Source: a virus
IMG/VR virus record: IMGVR_UViG_3300024048_000001
Coordinates: 1-47,710 of that record
DNA: 47,710 nucleotides
Strand: one strand, 5' to 3'
Shown one piece after another: positions 9,001 through 16,397 of the stretch; within the stretch, counting starts at the first letter, position 1; every line of letters starts with the position of its first letter. A program made the position numbers and the translations under genes. The notes under the pieces were generated by a model. It did no database searches, had not been told where the DNA came from, and saw only the letters and a list, made by a program, of their open reading frames with translations.

Positions 9001-9178
9001 ATCTCTGAGCATCATCGGCATATATTCCTTTATTAGTTTCAGTTAAAGCTCTGGCAGTAATATCAGCTGATTTAACATTTGCTAAAACATCTTTTGATGC
9101 TCTATCAGTTGATTCCCTCGTTGCCCTCAACCAGTTCTGTAGTCCCTTCATGAACGACTTCGCCATTGCTTTCGACAT
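6086..9178 (-). CDS. Very large internal-virion (ejection)-type protein
   Basis: A 1030-aa mostly alpha-helical protein with charged N-terminal half and a C-terminal part (about residues 600-1000) containing several Gly/Ala-rich and hydrophobic stretches. It corresponds in position and size to the large core protein of T7-like phages (gp15/gp16), which is ejected and helps DNA cross the envelope. No lysozyme or transglycosylase signature is apparent. The start is set by GGAGG and lies 74 bp inside the preceding gene, an unusually long overlap. Confidence 0.75.
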   Translation of the reverse strand: MSKAMAKSFMKGLQNWLRATRESTDRASKDVLANVKSADITARALTETNKGIYADDAQRFIKEHALNNPEFGLATKYGQKAKGVQQVASELEGIKIKENLPKDTNYAKRAGLKKQLSFLTGTDEQTLKEKSLLEEMIATTDSKIRESKMTDISFPEEAVTRFKQKASIFGLDPDMMEAELRQHNFAGIKSKITAAAEDKAYKDFAVGSRDLCYERKLGEVEIEKIFNDPTLNWKQKGTKFAEMATSAQNTIAEAMDQAGVKIDITGLGKIEGLFTSVGYKLGDAIRYANDKGHVLLAKSFKRFGDLDRNAPVMKSKLTQLNHDFKLIDERMGVEKEAAIRAYMDGRVYSKAVLFSDSAMRDPIKVNPETVEAVFKTHGIKLGYDDLKYANKKASMLRETLRFYAEVDQQHYDEAAFGLPKSIRDFDGVGINRAQENFGMRTVKNAAGEDVVINGIGDTGPNYTPRVGTEEWLEGYLKSKPEDSKAYRDAVGRKDYGTQLKFMEHTRTNSQELTIDANRLPAHEELDKYMRGLMDLSIKREGTRILQQSKFLSAMPLGKVNERSMSGEQLYVRALENQWNINFNPANAQESNWLSKLLLGYSRAAIPVALTGNKMIPSNSIQAVFTASYRHGYVRTITATAKALTDFGRQVVLHPTRIREAFDLMASGQLDRAMITGKNAGLAEVLYKYQKNNPGLSTMVDEDYKSIMKATGDGAIGKIAKAFNVLGEILTFPFACSDQISRRAAITSAYWHGESVLKKYSKNLKGGMNHSDAYGALLKELHMKTFNGGNDFDHIMGALDQNDILRSSKEFLYRYATRSMNQNIFNYSSSGQSLLKGYMKQKDPILGVAMTFTSWPMYFHEMSKGALIAWKGGDKEPLQKLIVGGLVTFAAASHAMGSDSEYQKGLKPYMNKKGMTGYAASWASEMPAYLQARAPGLSYAAFVEKTTASPAGILSPAIGIISYPILKAIDEVGAMMGNDSGKGSASFMLSGATRYAKGEMIFRKMLGVTQTFKEVGLMDEDLNETIKRLAK

Positions 9179-9488
9179 TCATAGCCTCCAAATCATTATC
9201 GTCTATTTCGTTTATTGATTCTTCATACGCAGGAAGAATATAATTTGTGAATATATTCGCTGCTTCTCCGTTACCTACTGATATTTTATCAAGTTCCTCT
9301 GCAAGTTCCGGATCACTCTCTCTGACATTCATTGTCACCTTTCCCAGAAGTTTGTTGATGTTATCATGTATACCAGGCATACTTTTACCAAACAGTTCAG
9401 TAATCATATTGTCGGAGATCTCCTTTGATAACGATGCTACTGTCTCTTCATCTGGAAGTTTCGGTTTATAACCATTCATATAACTCAT
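9105..9488 (-). CDS. Acidic 127-aa protein overlapping the ejection-protein gene
   Basis: A short acidic protein (D/E-rich throughout, pI clearly low) of helical character, ending in an E/G-rich tail. Its last 74 bp are also the start of the 1030-aa gene in another frame, so its tail sequence is constrained by two proteins. It overlaps the 555-aa gene upstream by 4 bp. It may be an accessory or chaperone for the neighbouring internal-virion proteins; the function is unknown. Confidence 0.7.
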   Translation of the reverse strand: MSYMNGYKPKLPDEETVASLSKEISDNMITELFGKSMPGIHDNINKLLGKVTMNVRESDPELAEELDKISVGNGEAANIFTNYILPAYEESINEIDDNDLEAMNVESNGEVVHEGTTELVEGNEGIN

Positions 9489-11152
9489 ATCTTGCCTCCG
9501 AGAACTTTACTGAACGCCTGTCTTATTTCAAAGTTTCCTACCTGCTTATTCTTTCCTCCAGCCAACTCAAAAGCCTGTGCTGACAGATCTGATATTTCCT
9601 GCTTATTGAGTCCCATACTTTCCATAAGTCTGTAGTTCTCTCTAACAACATCTCCTGCCGCTTTACTCATATTGATTTCACCAGTATTCGGAAGTGTTGA
9701 TCTCTGCATTAATGAACTCATTTTCCATCCTTCAGGGTTAACATCAAGTCTCTGCTTGTAATTACTTCCGACATCTCTTATAGAATCTCTCCAGAAATGT
9801 AAATTTTTCTGATTGAAGTATTCTTTCTGGGTAGCATCTTCAAAGCTTTTATACGAAGGATGGTTGGTCATCATGATTCTATCTCTTGCTGCCAAAGCAC
9901 TTGCTAAAGCAACAGCTTCTTCTTTTCTTAGAATTTTAGCAGTATTATCAAACGCTCCTTTTTCATAGTAAGATCTTAACTCATTCCTTTTATCGGCATT
10001 ACTATATTCTATCTGAAGAGGATTGAAAGTATCATTGGCTTCTTTCTGTAATCCCCTGCCTGATAGCTTATGAGCTATACCGCTGAGTAAGAACCCTCCA
10101 CCAAACATCATAGCAGTTGTCATTGGGTCAGTCTCATACTCTTCACCTGTAGCAACACTCGCAAGATCATTACGCATCTTATACCAAAGAGCGTTCTCAG
10201 CACCATTACCAAGAGCGTTAATCATACCTGAGTTCTCAAAAGCTGAAACAAGTTTCGGAGCTGCTAATCTTGCAAACGCAGGGATAGCTTTAAGTGTGAA
10301 TGCACCTGCAGCACCAGAAGCAAGACCGTTAAGTGTTGCTAGTCCAGCTGATTCCCATACTTCTTTACCGTTACCAAGCCTTGCACCCATATCTTCAAGA
10401 CCATCAACGAAAGTGAAGTCAGTTATAAGAGCTGAACTTACCCTCGACCAACTTGCAGTATTCGCTATGCTCTGAGTAGCTGCTTTTGTTAGGCCTAGCT
10501 TTGAACTTATTCCTGCAAGTTTTATAGCATCAGCTGATTTGAAGGCCGTGCTACCACCAAATGCAGCTATGGTTGCTGACATTCTTACAATGTTTCCCGC
10601 AAAATCTCCAAACCCATACCAGCCATTTTCCTGAAGAGTATCGTCCCAATCTTTATAAAGAGATTCATGTGCTCCTCTAGCGAAGTAACTTGGACCTATT
10701 CCAGCACCACCAAGAAAACTCATAAATGCTGAGTCATGATCCTCTGCTATTGTCTGTACATTACCAACAAAGTCATTCCAGAACTCTTTTGGTGAACCGC
10801 TCATGTGCACTTGCTTTGCAGTTTCATATATCTCAACACCTAAGTTTGAAAGCATGAAGCCAAGTCCGGGCATTCCTGCACCTGCACCTGCTGTTGTTCC
10901 TATAAGCTTCATTATTGCATACGTTCCTGAATTAGCTTCTATCCCTGCTGCTACACCCTGTGCAATATCTTTGTTAGTTACCGGCATATAATCATAATTT
11001 GAAAATAAACCTTTGCTGACAAGGTTAAGAAGTGATCGGGTATCATGCTCAACAGGAATGTTTTCCCTCTCCCTACCTTCACTATCAACAATGCTGAATT
11101 CATCAACATCATCTATAGAGTAGGTTTCCCCTGTCTTGGTGTTATACATCAT
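9485..11152 (-). CDS. Internal-virion-type protein with hydrophobic Gly/Ala-rich segments
   Basis: A 555-aa protein with several membrane-like or Gly/Ala-rich stretches (about residues 75-110, 145-155, 185-205, 265-295, 340-360) separated by charged helices. This pattern is common in ejected core proteins that form a channel across the host envelope. It lies between two helical proteins in the ejection cluster and starts within the stop of the 581-aa gene (TAATG). No enzymatic motif was recognised. Confidence 0.72.
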   Translation of the reverse strand: MMYNTKTGETYSIDDVDEFSIVDSEGRERENIPVEHDTRSLLNLVSKGLFSNYDYMPVTNKDIAQGVAAGIEANSGTYAIMKLIGTTAGAGAGMPGLGFMLSNLGVEIYETAKQVHMSGSPKEFWNDFVGNVQTIAEDHDSAFMSFLGGAGIGPSYFARGAHESLYKDWDDTLQENGWYGFGDFAGNIVRMSATIAAFGGSTAFKSADAIKLAGISSKLGLTKAATQSIANTASWSRVSSALITDFTFVDGLEDMGARLGNGKEVWESAGLATLNGLASGAAGAFTLKAIPAFARLAAPKLVSAFENSGMINALGNGAENALWYKMRNDLASVATGEEYETDPMTTAMMFGGGFLLSGIAHKLSGRGLQKEANDTFNPLQIEYSNADKRNELRSYYEKGAFDNTAKILRKEEAVALASALAARDRIMMTNHPSYKSFEDATQKEYFNQKNLHFWRDSIRDVGSNYKQRLDVNPEGWKMSSLMQRSTLPNTGEINMSKAAGDVVRENYRLMESMGLNKQEISDLSAQAFELAGGKNKQVGNFEIRQAFSKVLGGKI

Positions 11153-12897
11153 TATTTTTTACCTGTGAATACGCCAGTATCTGTAGCTTTTAAGTTTTCA
11201 TTAGCCATGTTGTCAACTTGCTGTATCTTAAACTCAACCGCATTGGCTGCTGAGTCAAGCATTCCTTTTAACTGACCGGCAACAAATATTGATTCATCGC
11301 CTGACCTTTTCTTAAAATGCCTCATTAATTCTCCGCCTGTTTCCCATTCATATCCTTTTGGTGATAGTGTCATTTTTTTAGTAGTGAGATCTTTTATAGT
11401 CGCATCGGTAAGATCATTGAGTGTCCCAAAAAGCGTTGCAGCTACCACAATGTTATTCATCGCTATGCCCTTTTGCTTTTTTGTCAGACCTTTCATATCG
11501 TTAATCCTACTATATACCTGTGAGCCTCTAGTCTTACCTGCCGCTCTATTTCTAGCATTTAGTGGAGTGTTACCTTTTTTAGCATTGAACTTATCCAAGT
11601 CGTATAGATATCCCAAAGTTGAATCGAGGTTATCTATACCTGAAACTTGTATTGCGGCTGAGTATTTTGTTATCTTTTTATAAGGAATAAGCCGACCTTC
11701 TTGAGCCATCTTTTTTTCAAGTGCCCCAAGCTTCATTGCCGCCCTTGTGTTTCTACCAACTTCCTGAACGTTTTGCATTTCTAAGTTTGCGTTGAATCTC
11801 TTTAAAGCAACTGTTTGTGTATCAATATTCTGGTTTCTAGCGTTGACCTGTGCATCAACAAACATCGTAATCTCATCACGGTACTTCTCGTACTGCTGCT
11901 GCATATCCATTGCTTTAAACGCATTGGCAACTTCCATACCTTTTGCCTGAAACATATTGGTGTTGTAAGCTCTTTCATCTGCTGCTGATCTGTTGTCGAA
12001 ATCAATCATAGCTGCCATTACATCACGTCCATGCTGTATTTCAAGTTGCTGATTCAGTAATCTAATTTTATCAACTTTTTCTCTATGTTGAGCAACATCC
12101 ATTGTCATCATGGCTGCCACCTTATCCGCTGTTCTTTGTCCCGGACCTTCTACTTGGCTTTTAGCAATTAGTGAAGTCCCCCCTGCTGACATTGCAACTA
12201 TGTTCTGCATAATATCGCCAACCATAGCTGTTACTGTTTCTGCAAGGTAAGCTGCATCATCATCCGGTATCTCAGGCATCTCCATTTCAGGAGCACCGTC
12301 TGCCTGTAGCTGGTCAAGTCCTGACCGTCTGGTATCTGGTTTGTCTCCAACCATTTCAGAAGCCCTGTCACTTATCTTAGCCATATCCAAATTGCCTTTG
12401 CCTGTCCAGTAATTACTCTTGACACTAGCCCATACATCACTTTGAAGTTGTCTTTGAGCTTTAAACTTCTTGGACATTATTTTCATCTGAAGTGTCGAAA
12501 ATTCGTGGCCTATACCATTCACCCAGCTAGAACCAAAGGACTTAACATCATTTGCATTATCCATACCGCTAAGTCGGTTGTCTACAAACCCTACCACTTC
12601 TTTTTTCGTTCTGTCTTTTAATTCTTTCAGATCATCCTTTTCCATTTCTTCTGTTTCGTCTGGTGGCTGTTCATCTGGCACTCTAGGTCTTCTTCCCGCA
12701 GGTCCACGAAGAACAGTGTAAGGAAAACCCTCCTTTTTATGTTTGGCAGCTTGCTTTTCAACGGCCTCTTTCTTTTTAGCTGCCGCATCCTCTTTCTCTC
12801 TTTTTTCTTTTGCTATGCGTTCTTCATTTTTCTCTGTATTTGATTTAAGTGCCTGTTCTCTGTCAAACTGTTCTTGTTCTGCTTTCGTAACAGTCAT
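11152..12897 (-). CDS. Long helical, Lys/Glu-rich internal-virion protein
   Basis: A 581-aa protein. Residues 1-60 are a nearly continuous charged helix (alternating K and E), residues 60-80 are Pro-rich, and the rest is helical with Q/M-rich segments and probable coiled coil (about 280-420). There is no membrane segment. Placed between the 282-aa and 555-aa genes, it fits the middle core protein of podovirus ejection machines. The assignment rests on architecture and context. Confidence 0.72.
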   Translation of the reverse strand: MTVTKAEQEQFDREQALKSNTEKNEERIAKEKREKEDAAAKKKEAVEKQAAKHKKEGFPYTVLRGPAGRRPRVPDEQPPDETEEMEKDDLKELKDRTKKEVVGFVDNRLSGMDNANDVKSFGSSWVNGIGHEFSTLQMKIMSKKFKAQRQLQSDVWASVKSNYWTGKGNLDMAKISDRASEMVGDKPDTRRSGLDQLQADGAPEMEMPEIPDDDAAYLAETVTAMVGDIMQNIVAMSAGGTSLIAKSQVEGPGQRTADKVAAMMTMDVAQHREKVDKIRLLNQQLEIQHGRDVMAAMIDFDNRSAADERAYNTNMFQAKGMEVANAFKAMDMQQQYEKYRDEITMFVDAQVNARNQNIDTQTVALKRFNANLEMQNVQEVGRNTRAAMKLGALEKKMAQEGRLIPYKKITKYSAAIQVSGIDNLDSTLGYLYDLDKFNAKKGNTPLNARNRAAGKTRGSQVYSRINDMKGLTKKQKGIAMNNIVVAATLFGTLNDLTDATIKDLTTKKMTLSPKGYEWETGGELMRHFKKRSGDESIFVAGQLKGMLDSAANAVEFKIQQVDNMANENLKATDTGVFTGKK

Positions 12898-12906
12898 TCT
12901 ATTCTC

Positions 12907-13755
12907 CTAAAATTCGTATGGATTATATATCAGATTCGCATCTAGTTCTAGAAGCCCATAATTAAACAAAGATCCACCTGTGAGCGAAGGAAGCCCAGTT
13001 TTAATAGTAAGGTCTCCATTCGCAGCTTGTAGGGTTGGCGTTGATAAATCTGAAACACCCCTTAGTATTTGTGGTGTTTCAAGTGTTTGATTAAATCCTA
13101 ACCCTAGATTTCCTTCAGGATTATAATTTGAATTATCCACATTTATATCACCTACATTTACTCCATCGTCCATCTTAGCATACTTAACACCAGCACCAAT
13201 AAGACTTGCTGTTGAAGCAATACCTTTAGAAATATTTTCTACTATTTTTGTTTTCCTTGCTATCTCTGCTTCCTTAAATACTGTTTCCTGTGCAAGAATA
13301 TCTGCTTCTGTTTTAGCGAGTCTACTTGCACCTTCCATGGCAAGTCCTGCATTTCTTATAGACATCTCGGCATCAAGATCTTGTAGTCCCTGTGCTGTCT
13401 TTCTGGTATAAGAACCAACTTCTGACAAAGCGAGTTTAGCGTATGACTGATTCCTGAAAGCATCCCCAAAAACACTTTGGGACTCGACTTTATTAACAAG
13501 CCCCTCTGCCTGTGTGGCGAAAACATCATTCTGCATTAATGATCTATTGTACTGTCCTGCTGAAAGACCGCCCTGTCCTGCGAGGTCTGCCGTTTTCATT
13601 GCCAATATATCGGATGCCAATCTTTGCCCAGACAGCCCTTTCTCCTGCTTTTTCCTCTGTGCTTCTGCTTCATTAGAAGCTTTAACCGACATTCCTATAT
13701 TGACTGCTGTTCCTGCTACTGCGGCCACTCCTGCGATTACTGCTCCTATAGCCAT
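12907..13755 (-). CDS. Internal virion protein, gp14-like (membrane-inserting)
   Basis: A 282-aa protein beginning with a Gly/Ala/Val-rich hydrophobic segment (AIGAVIAGVAAVAGTAVNIG), followed by a Q/A-rich amphipathic helical body (about residues 25-185) and a loose, Gly/Asn-rich tail. The layout of hydrophobic N-terminus plus A/Q-rich helix is typical of the smallest ejected core protein of T7-like phages, which inserts in the outer membrane. First of the four ejection-type genes. Sequence identity cannot be judged here. Confidence 0.72.
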   Translation of the reverse strand: MAIGAVIAGVAAVAGTAVNIGMSVKASNEAEAQRKKQEKGLSGQRLASDILAMKTADLAGQGGLSAGQYNRSLMQNDVFATQAEGLVNKVESQSVFGDAFRNQSYAKLALSEVGSYTRKTAQGLQDLDAEMSIRNAGLAMEGASRLAKTEADILAQETVFKEAEIARKTKIVENISKGIASTASLIGAGVKYAKMDDGVNVGDINVDNSNYNPEGNLGLGFNQTLETPQILRGVSDLSTPTLQAANGDLTIKTGLPSLTGGSLFNYGLLELDANLIYNPYEF

Positions 13756-13757
13756 TG

Positions 13758-14039
13758 CTATTCTCCTTCTTCTATTTTATCTAATTCGTCAATATATCTT
13801 TGGAGATAACTCACATCTTTACCTGCATATTGTTCAAGCATTATATCTGTTTCAAAACGTTGGTCGCTATATATCGTTAAAATATCAAAGCATTCGCCAA
13901 GTGCTACATTTTTTATTATAATTTGACCTGTAGTTAAAGACATAAGCGTAGGATCAAGTTCGTTTATAAGTTGAAAGCTTTTGGTTATCAATGATCTTAG
14001 TTTTGCAGGAGTTATTTCAGAACCTTTTCTTATTTCCAT
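13758..14039 (-). CDS. Small acidic structural/accessory protein
   Basis: A 93-aa protein of mixed helix and strand with an acidic C-terminus. I choose the ATG at 14039 because GGAG lies six bases upstream and it then starts just after the upstream stop; an in-frame GTG at 14051 would overlap that stop and lacks an RBS. It sits between tail-type genes and the first ejection protein. Unknown family. Confidence 0.68.
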   Translation of the reverse strand: MEIRKGSEITPAKLRSLITKSFQLINELDPTLMSLTTGQIIIKNVALGECFDILTIYSDQRFETDIMLEQYAGKDVSYLQRYIDELDKIEEGE

Positions 14040-14041
14040 AC

Positions 14042-14638
14042 CTATCTCCACAAAATAGCTATCACATCGGTGGACAACCTATATTCTACTGGTATTGCTA
14101 TTTGCATTTGAACATCTATTGCGGATGCTCGCTTGAACACTTTGAGGTGAGCGGGACTCCCGCCGCCAGCATGAGCTAAACATATTCGTTCTCTCCATAA
14201 ACGAGGCTCATAATTATCAACACCTGCGGGGACAGTGTTCTCAAGAAATATCGCTGGGAAAACAACGCTGTTCCTACCATCAAATAGCTCCGGTAATGGC
14301 AGTGTTACACTAAAGGTGTAATAGCCTCTTGACTCTGGAGTTCCGTTAATCGGGACTTCAATATGCGTGATCTCTCTTACTACATGGAATCTTGTCTTGT
14401 TCTTTGCTTTAAGATCATCAATAAGATCTTTGACTTTGTGCATTTCAATGCCATTAAAATTGGAATCGCTATCCCAAGAACATTCTTTCAAAACCTTTAC
14501 ATAACTTTCAGCCGAATTAACAAGATCAGCATTAAAAAACTTAATGTTCTCAGGAGATATTCTTTTAACTAAATCGTTAAGCTCTAAAAGTTTTCCGTGT
14601 ATCTTTTTGTTGTAAGCATTTGCATCAATTTTTCTCAT
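14042..14638 (-). CDS. Tail-associated protein, unknown family
   Basis: A 198-aa protein with a helical first half (residues 1-85) and a beta-rich second half containing a stretch of short strands and a Gly-rich turn (HAGGGSPAH, about residue 155). It overlaps the 270-aa gene by 4 bp and belongs to a run of five genes between nozzle and ejection proteins. These may form the distal tail or fibre-attachment parts. Function unknown. Confidence 0.7.
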   Translation of the reverse strand: MRKIDANAYNKKIHGKLLELNDLVKRISPENIKFFNADLVNSAESYVKVLKECSWDSDSNFNGIEMHKVKDLIDDLKAKNKTRFHVVREITHIEVPINGTPESRGYYTFSVTLPLPELFDGRNSVVFPAIFLENTVPAGVDNYEPRLWRERICLAHAGGGSPAHLKVFKRASAIDVQMQIAIPVEYRLSTDVIAILWR

Positions 14639-15447
14639 GGTATTTTCCTAAATAAAAAAGATGGTATAATGCGAAAAAGTAACTCTTCCGCTTTATCCTC
14701 AACTCTTACGGAGGCTGAAATACTTGCTATGTTTTTCTCTAAGCTGTAGGCGGGTTCTGATACCTCAGTTAACGACCTGTTACTGCCAATATCAAAACAT
14801 AACTCGTTGACAAAAGTGTCAGGATCTAAAGCAGAACCTTTATACGGATAACCAACACACTCTTCCATAAAATCTTCAAGAGAAAACCACATGCCCTCAA
14901 GTGTTAATCGATAATAGTCATGCACCCAAAGACCATCTGTTCTGTTTATTTTTGTTCTGACATCAAGAGTCAAATCTTTCACTTTGTCATATAATTCACG
15001 GTATGTAACAGGAACATAGTTTGGCGGAAACTCTACTTCTACTATTTTATGATTCCAAGTGTTCTGGTTTATTTCGTTTGGAGCATAAGCAATCAACAAC
15101 TCTTTGTCGCCCACGCTATTTACAATAGCAAATTTAGGGTTAGCCTCATGTAAACTCACGGATCTTTCATAGACAGTTTTAACAGCACTGTCGGGATGGT
15201 CTACCGTAATACCAAAAAACTTCATACAGTTATTAACAGGTCTGGTTTCTGCTGGAAGATCTCTGATAATTGATGTGGGTATCGGTATCGGGTTAGTATC
15301 ATTCTGATACGCTAAAAGATTATCTTCGTCTATCATACCTCTAAGAAGAGCTTCTATCTCTGCAATCTTATTTTCTATCTGTGCCTGTGTAACTTCTGTA
15401 TCGTCAAAAAGGGCTTCGTCTTGATCGAGATAACTAATTTTAGGCAT
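14635..15447 (-). CDS. Tail-associated protein, unknown family
   Basis: A 270-aa protein with a helical, acidic N-terminus (about residues 10-40) and a mixed alpha/beta body. RBS GGAGATACAG precedes the ATG, and the gene overlaps its neighbours by 8 bp and 4 bp, so it is translationally coupled. It lies downstream of the nozzle gene, so a role in tail assembly is likely but unproved. No motif recognised. Confidence 0.7.
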   Translation of the reverse strand: MPKISYLDQDEALFDDTEVTQAQIENKIAEIEALLRGMIDEDNLLAYQNDTNPIPIPTSIIRDLPAETRPVNNCMKFFGITVDHPDSAVKTVYERSVSLHEANPKFAIVNSVGDKELLIAYAPNEINQNTWNHKIVEVEFPPNYVPVTYRELYDKVKDLTLDVRTKINRTDGLWVHDYYRLTLEGMWFSLEDFMEECVGYPYKGSALDPDTFVNELCFDIGSNRSLTEVSEPAYSLEKNIASISASVRVEDKAEELLFRIIPSFLFRKIP

Positions 15448-16120
15448 CTGTATCTCCTGTCACTTCAGCGTAAAGCATTTCAGTAAGAAGGTTAATGTCA
15501 TGGATCTCAATATCATCGTATCCGTTATTTACGAAGTCTGCATAAATTTTATACCTGACTGCTTCCGAAGCTCTTGACTGTGGTGAAAGCTTAACGGATT
15601 TTATAAAACGTTTGCCGGTAAATCTTACAACATCATTCTCAAAACTTCCTGTAAGATCAGTGTTTCCAAGTTTAATTCTGCTGGAAGCACCATTAAACAC
15701 CACGTTTGTTGCAGAAGACCAAGTAAGCTTTAACCCTGCCACTGATACCGTTGCATTGATATAAACGTCTATAGGGCGATCTGTAACGGCTAAATCAGCA
15801 AAAACTATATCATCTGTCTCAACATAAGCTAAGAAGCTTTCAGATATATTCTGAAAAGGCGTTTGAGTCATTAAAGTCGAATATCTTTGTCTATCTTTAA
15901 GTTCTGTTATAAGTCCATTGTACTCTATAAAGCTTGCCGTATCTCTATCGTAAACAAAATCGCCTCCATCTTTAGCTTTTTCAAATAAGGTTATCGTTTT
16001 TACTGAAGAAGCACCTTTTCTGTAAAAATCTCTATAGCAATCATCGTGGATAACTAAGTAAGTATTCTTAACATCAAAGTCAAGAAACAGAAGATGTGTT
16101 GCTGGTGTTGGTATCACCAA
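15440..16120 (-). CDS. Tail-associated beta-rich protein (TTG start)
   Basis: A 226-aa protein, largely beta-strand, with no membrane segment. The most likely start is TTG at 16120 (AGGAG seven bases upstream); GTG three bases later is the alternative, and the nearby ATG is out of frame and stops at once. It overlaps the next gene by 8 bp. It lies in the tail cluster after the nozzle. Family not recognised. Confidence 0.68.
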   Translation of the reverse strand: MVIPTPATHLLFLDFDVKNTYLVIHDDCYRDFYRKGASSVKTITLFEKAKDGGDFVYDRDTASFIEYNGLITELKDRQRYSTLMTQTPFQNISESFLAYVETDDIVFADLAVTDRPIDVYINATVSVAGLKLTWSSATNVVFNGASSRIKLGNTDLTGSFENDVVRFTGKRFIKSVKLSPQSRASEAVRYKIYADFVNNGYDDIEIHDINLLTEMLYAEVTGDTDA

Positions 16121-16148
16121 TACATTTCTCCTTTCATTAAAAGTGTGT

Positions 16149-16388
16149 TCATACCACTACCGTCTCAATAGAAATAACTCCGGGGAGTGCTTTCATATCA
16201 TCACGCACAAAAATAACAACATCCCCTTCTCTAAGACCAGACAATGTTTTTCTTACAGCATCCGGAGATTCCCAATCGAGCCTTGCTCTCATACCGTTAG
16301 GACAAACAAGATCACCGGTTATAGTTATTGCCGGTACTGTCCATCTTGCTGACATGTTTCTGCCGAAGCTGATAGTTTCAGAACTCAT
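16149..16388 (-). CDS. Small beta-barrel-like protein, unknown
   Basis: A 79-aa beta-rich protein following the nozzle gene by 9 bp. Strands alternate with short turns, and a GD-V-V-I-F-V strand followed by a V-I-S-I-E-T-V-V-V end would fit a small barrel or Ig-like domain. Such a small unit could cap or connect the tail tip. Nothing more specific can be supported. Confidence 0.65.
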   Translation of the reverse strand: MSSETISFGRNMSARWTVPAITITGDLVCPNGMRARLDWESPDAVRKTLSGLREGDVVIFVRDDMKALPGVISIETVVV

Positions 16389-16397
16389 AACTTATCC

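Noticed and set aside
6086-9178. Lytic transglycosylase domain in the large ejection protein, as in T7 gp16
   Set aside because: No catalytic glutamate motif of the SLT type could be found in the N-terminal region.
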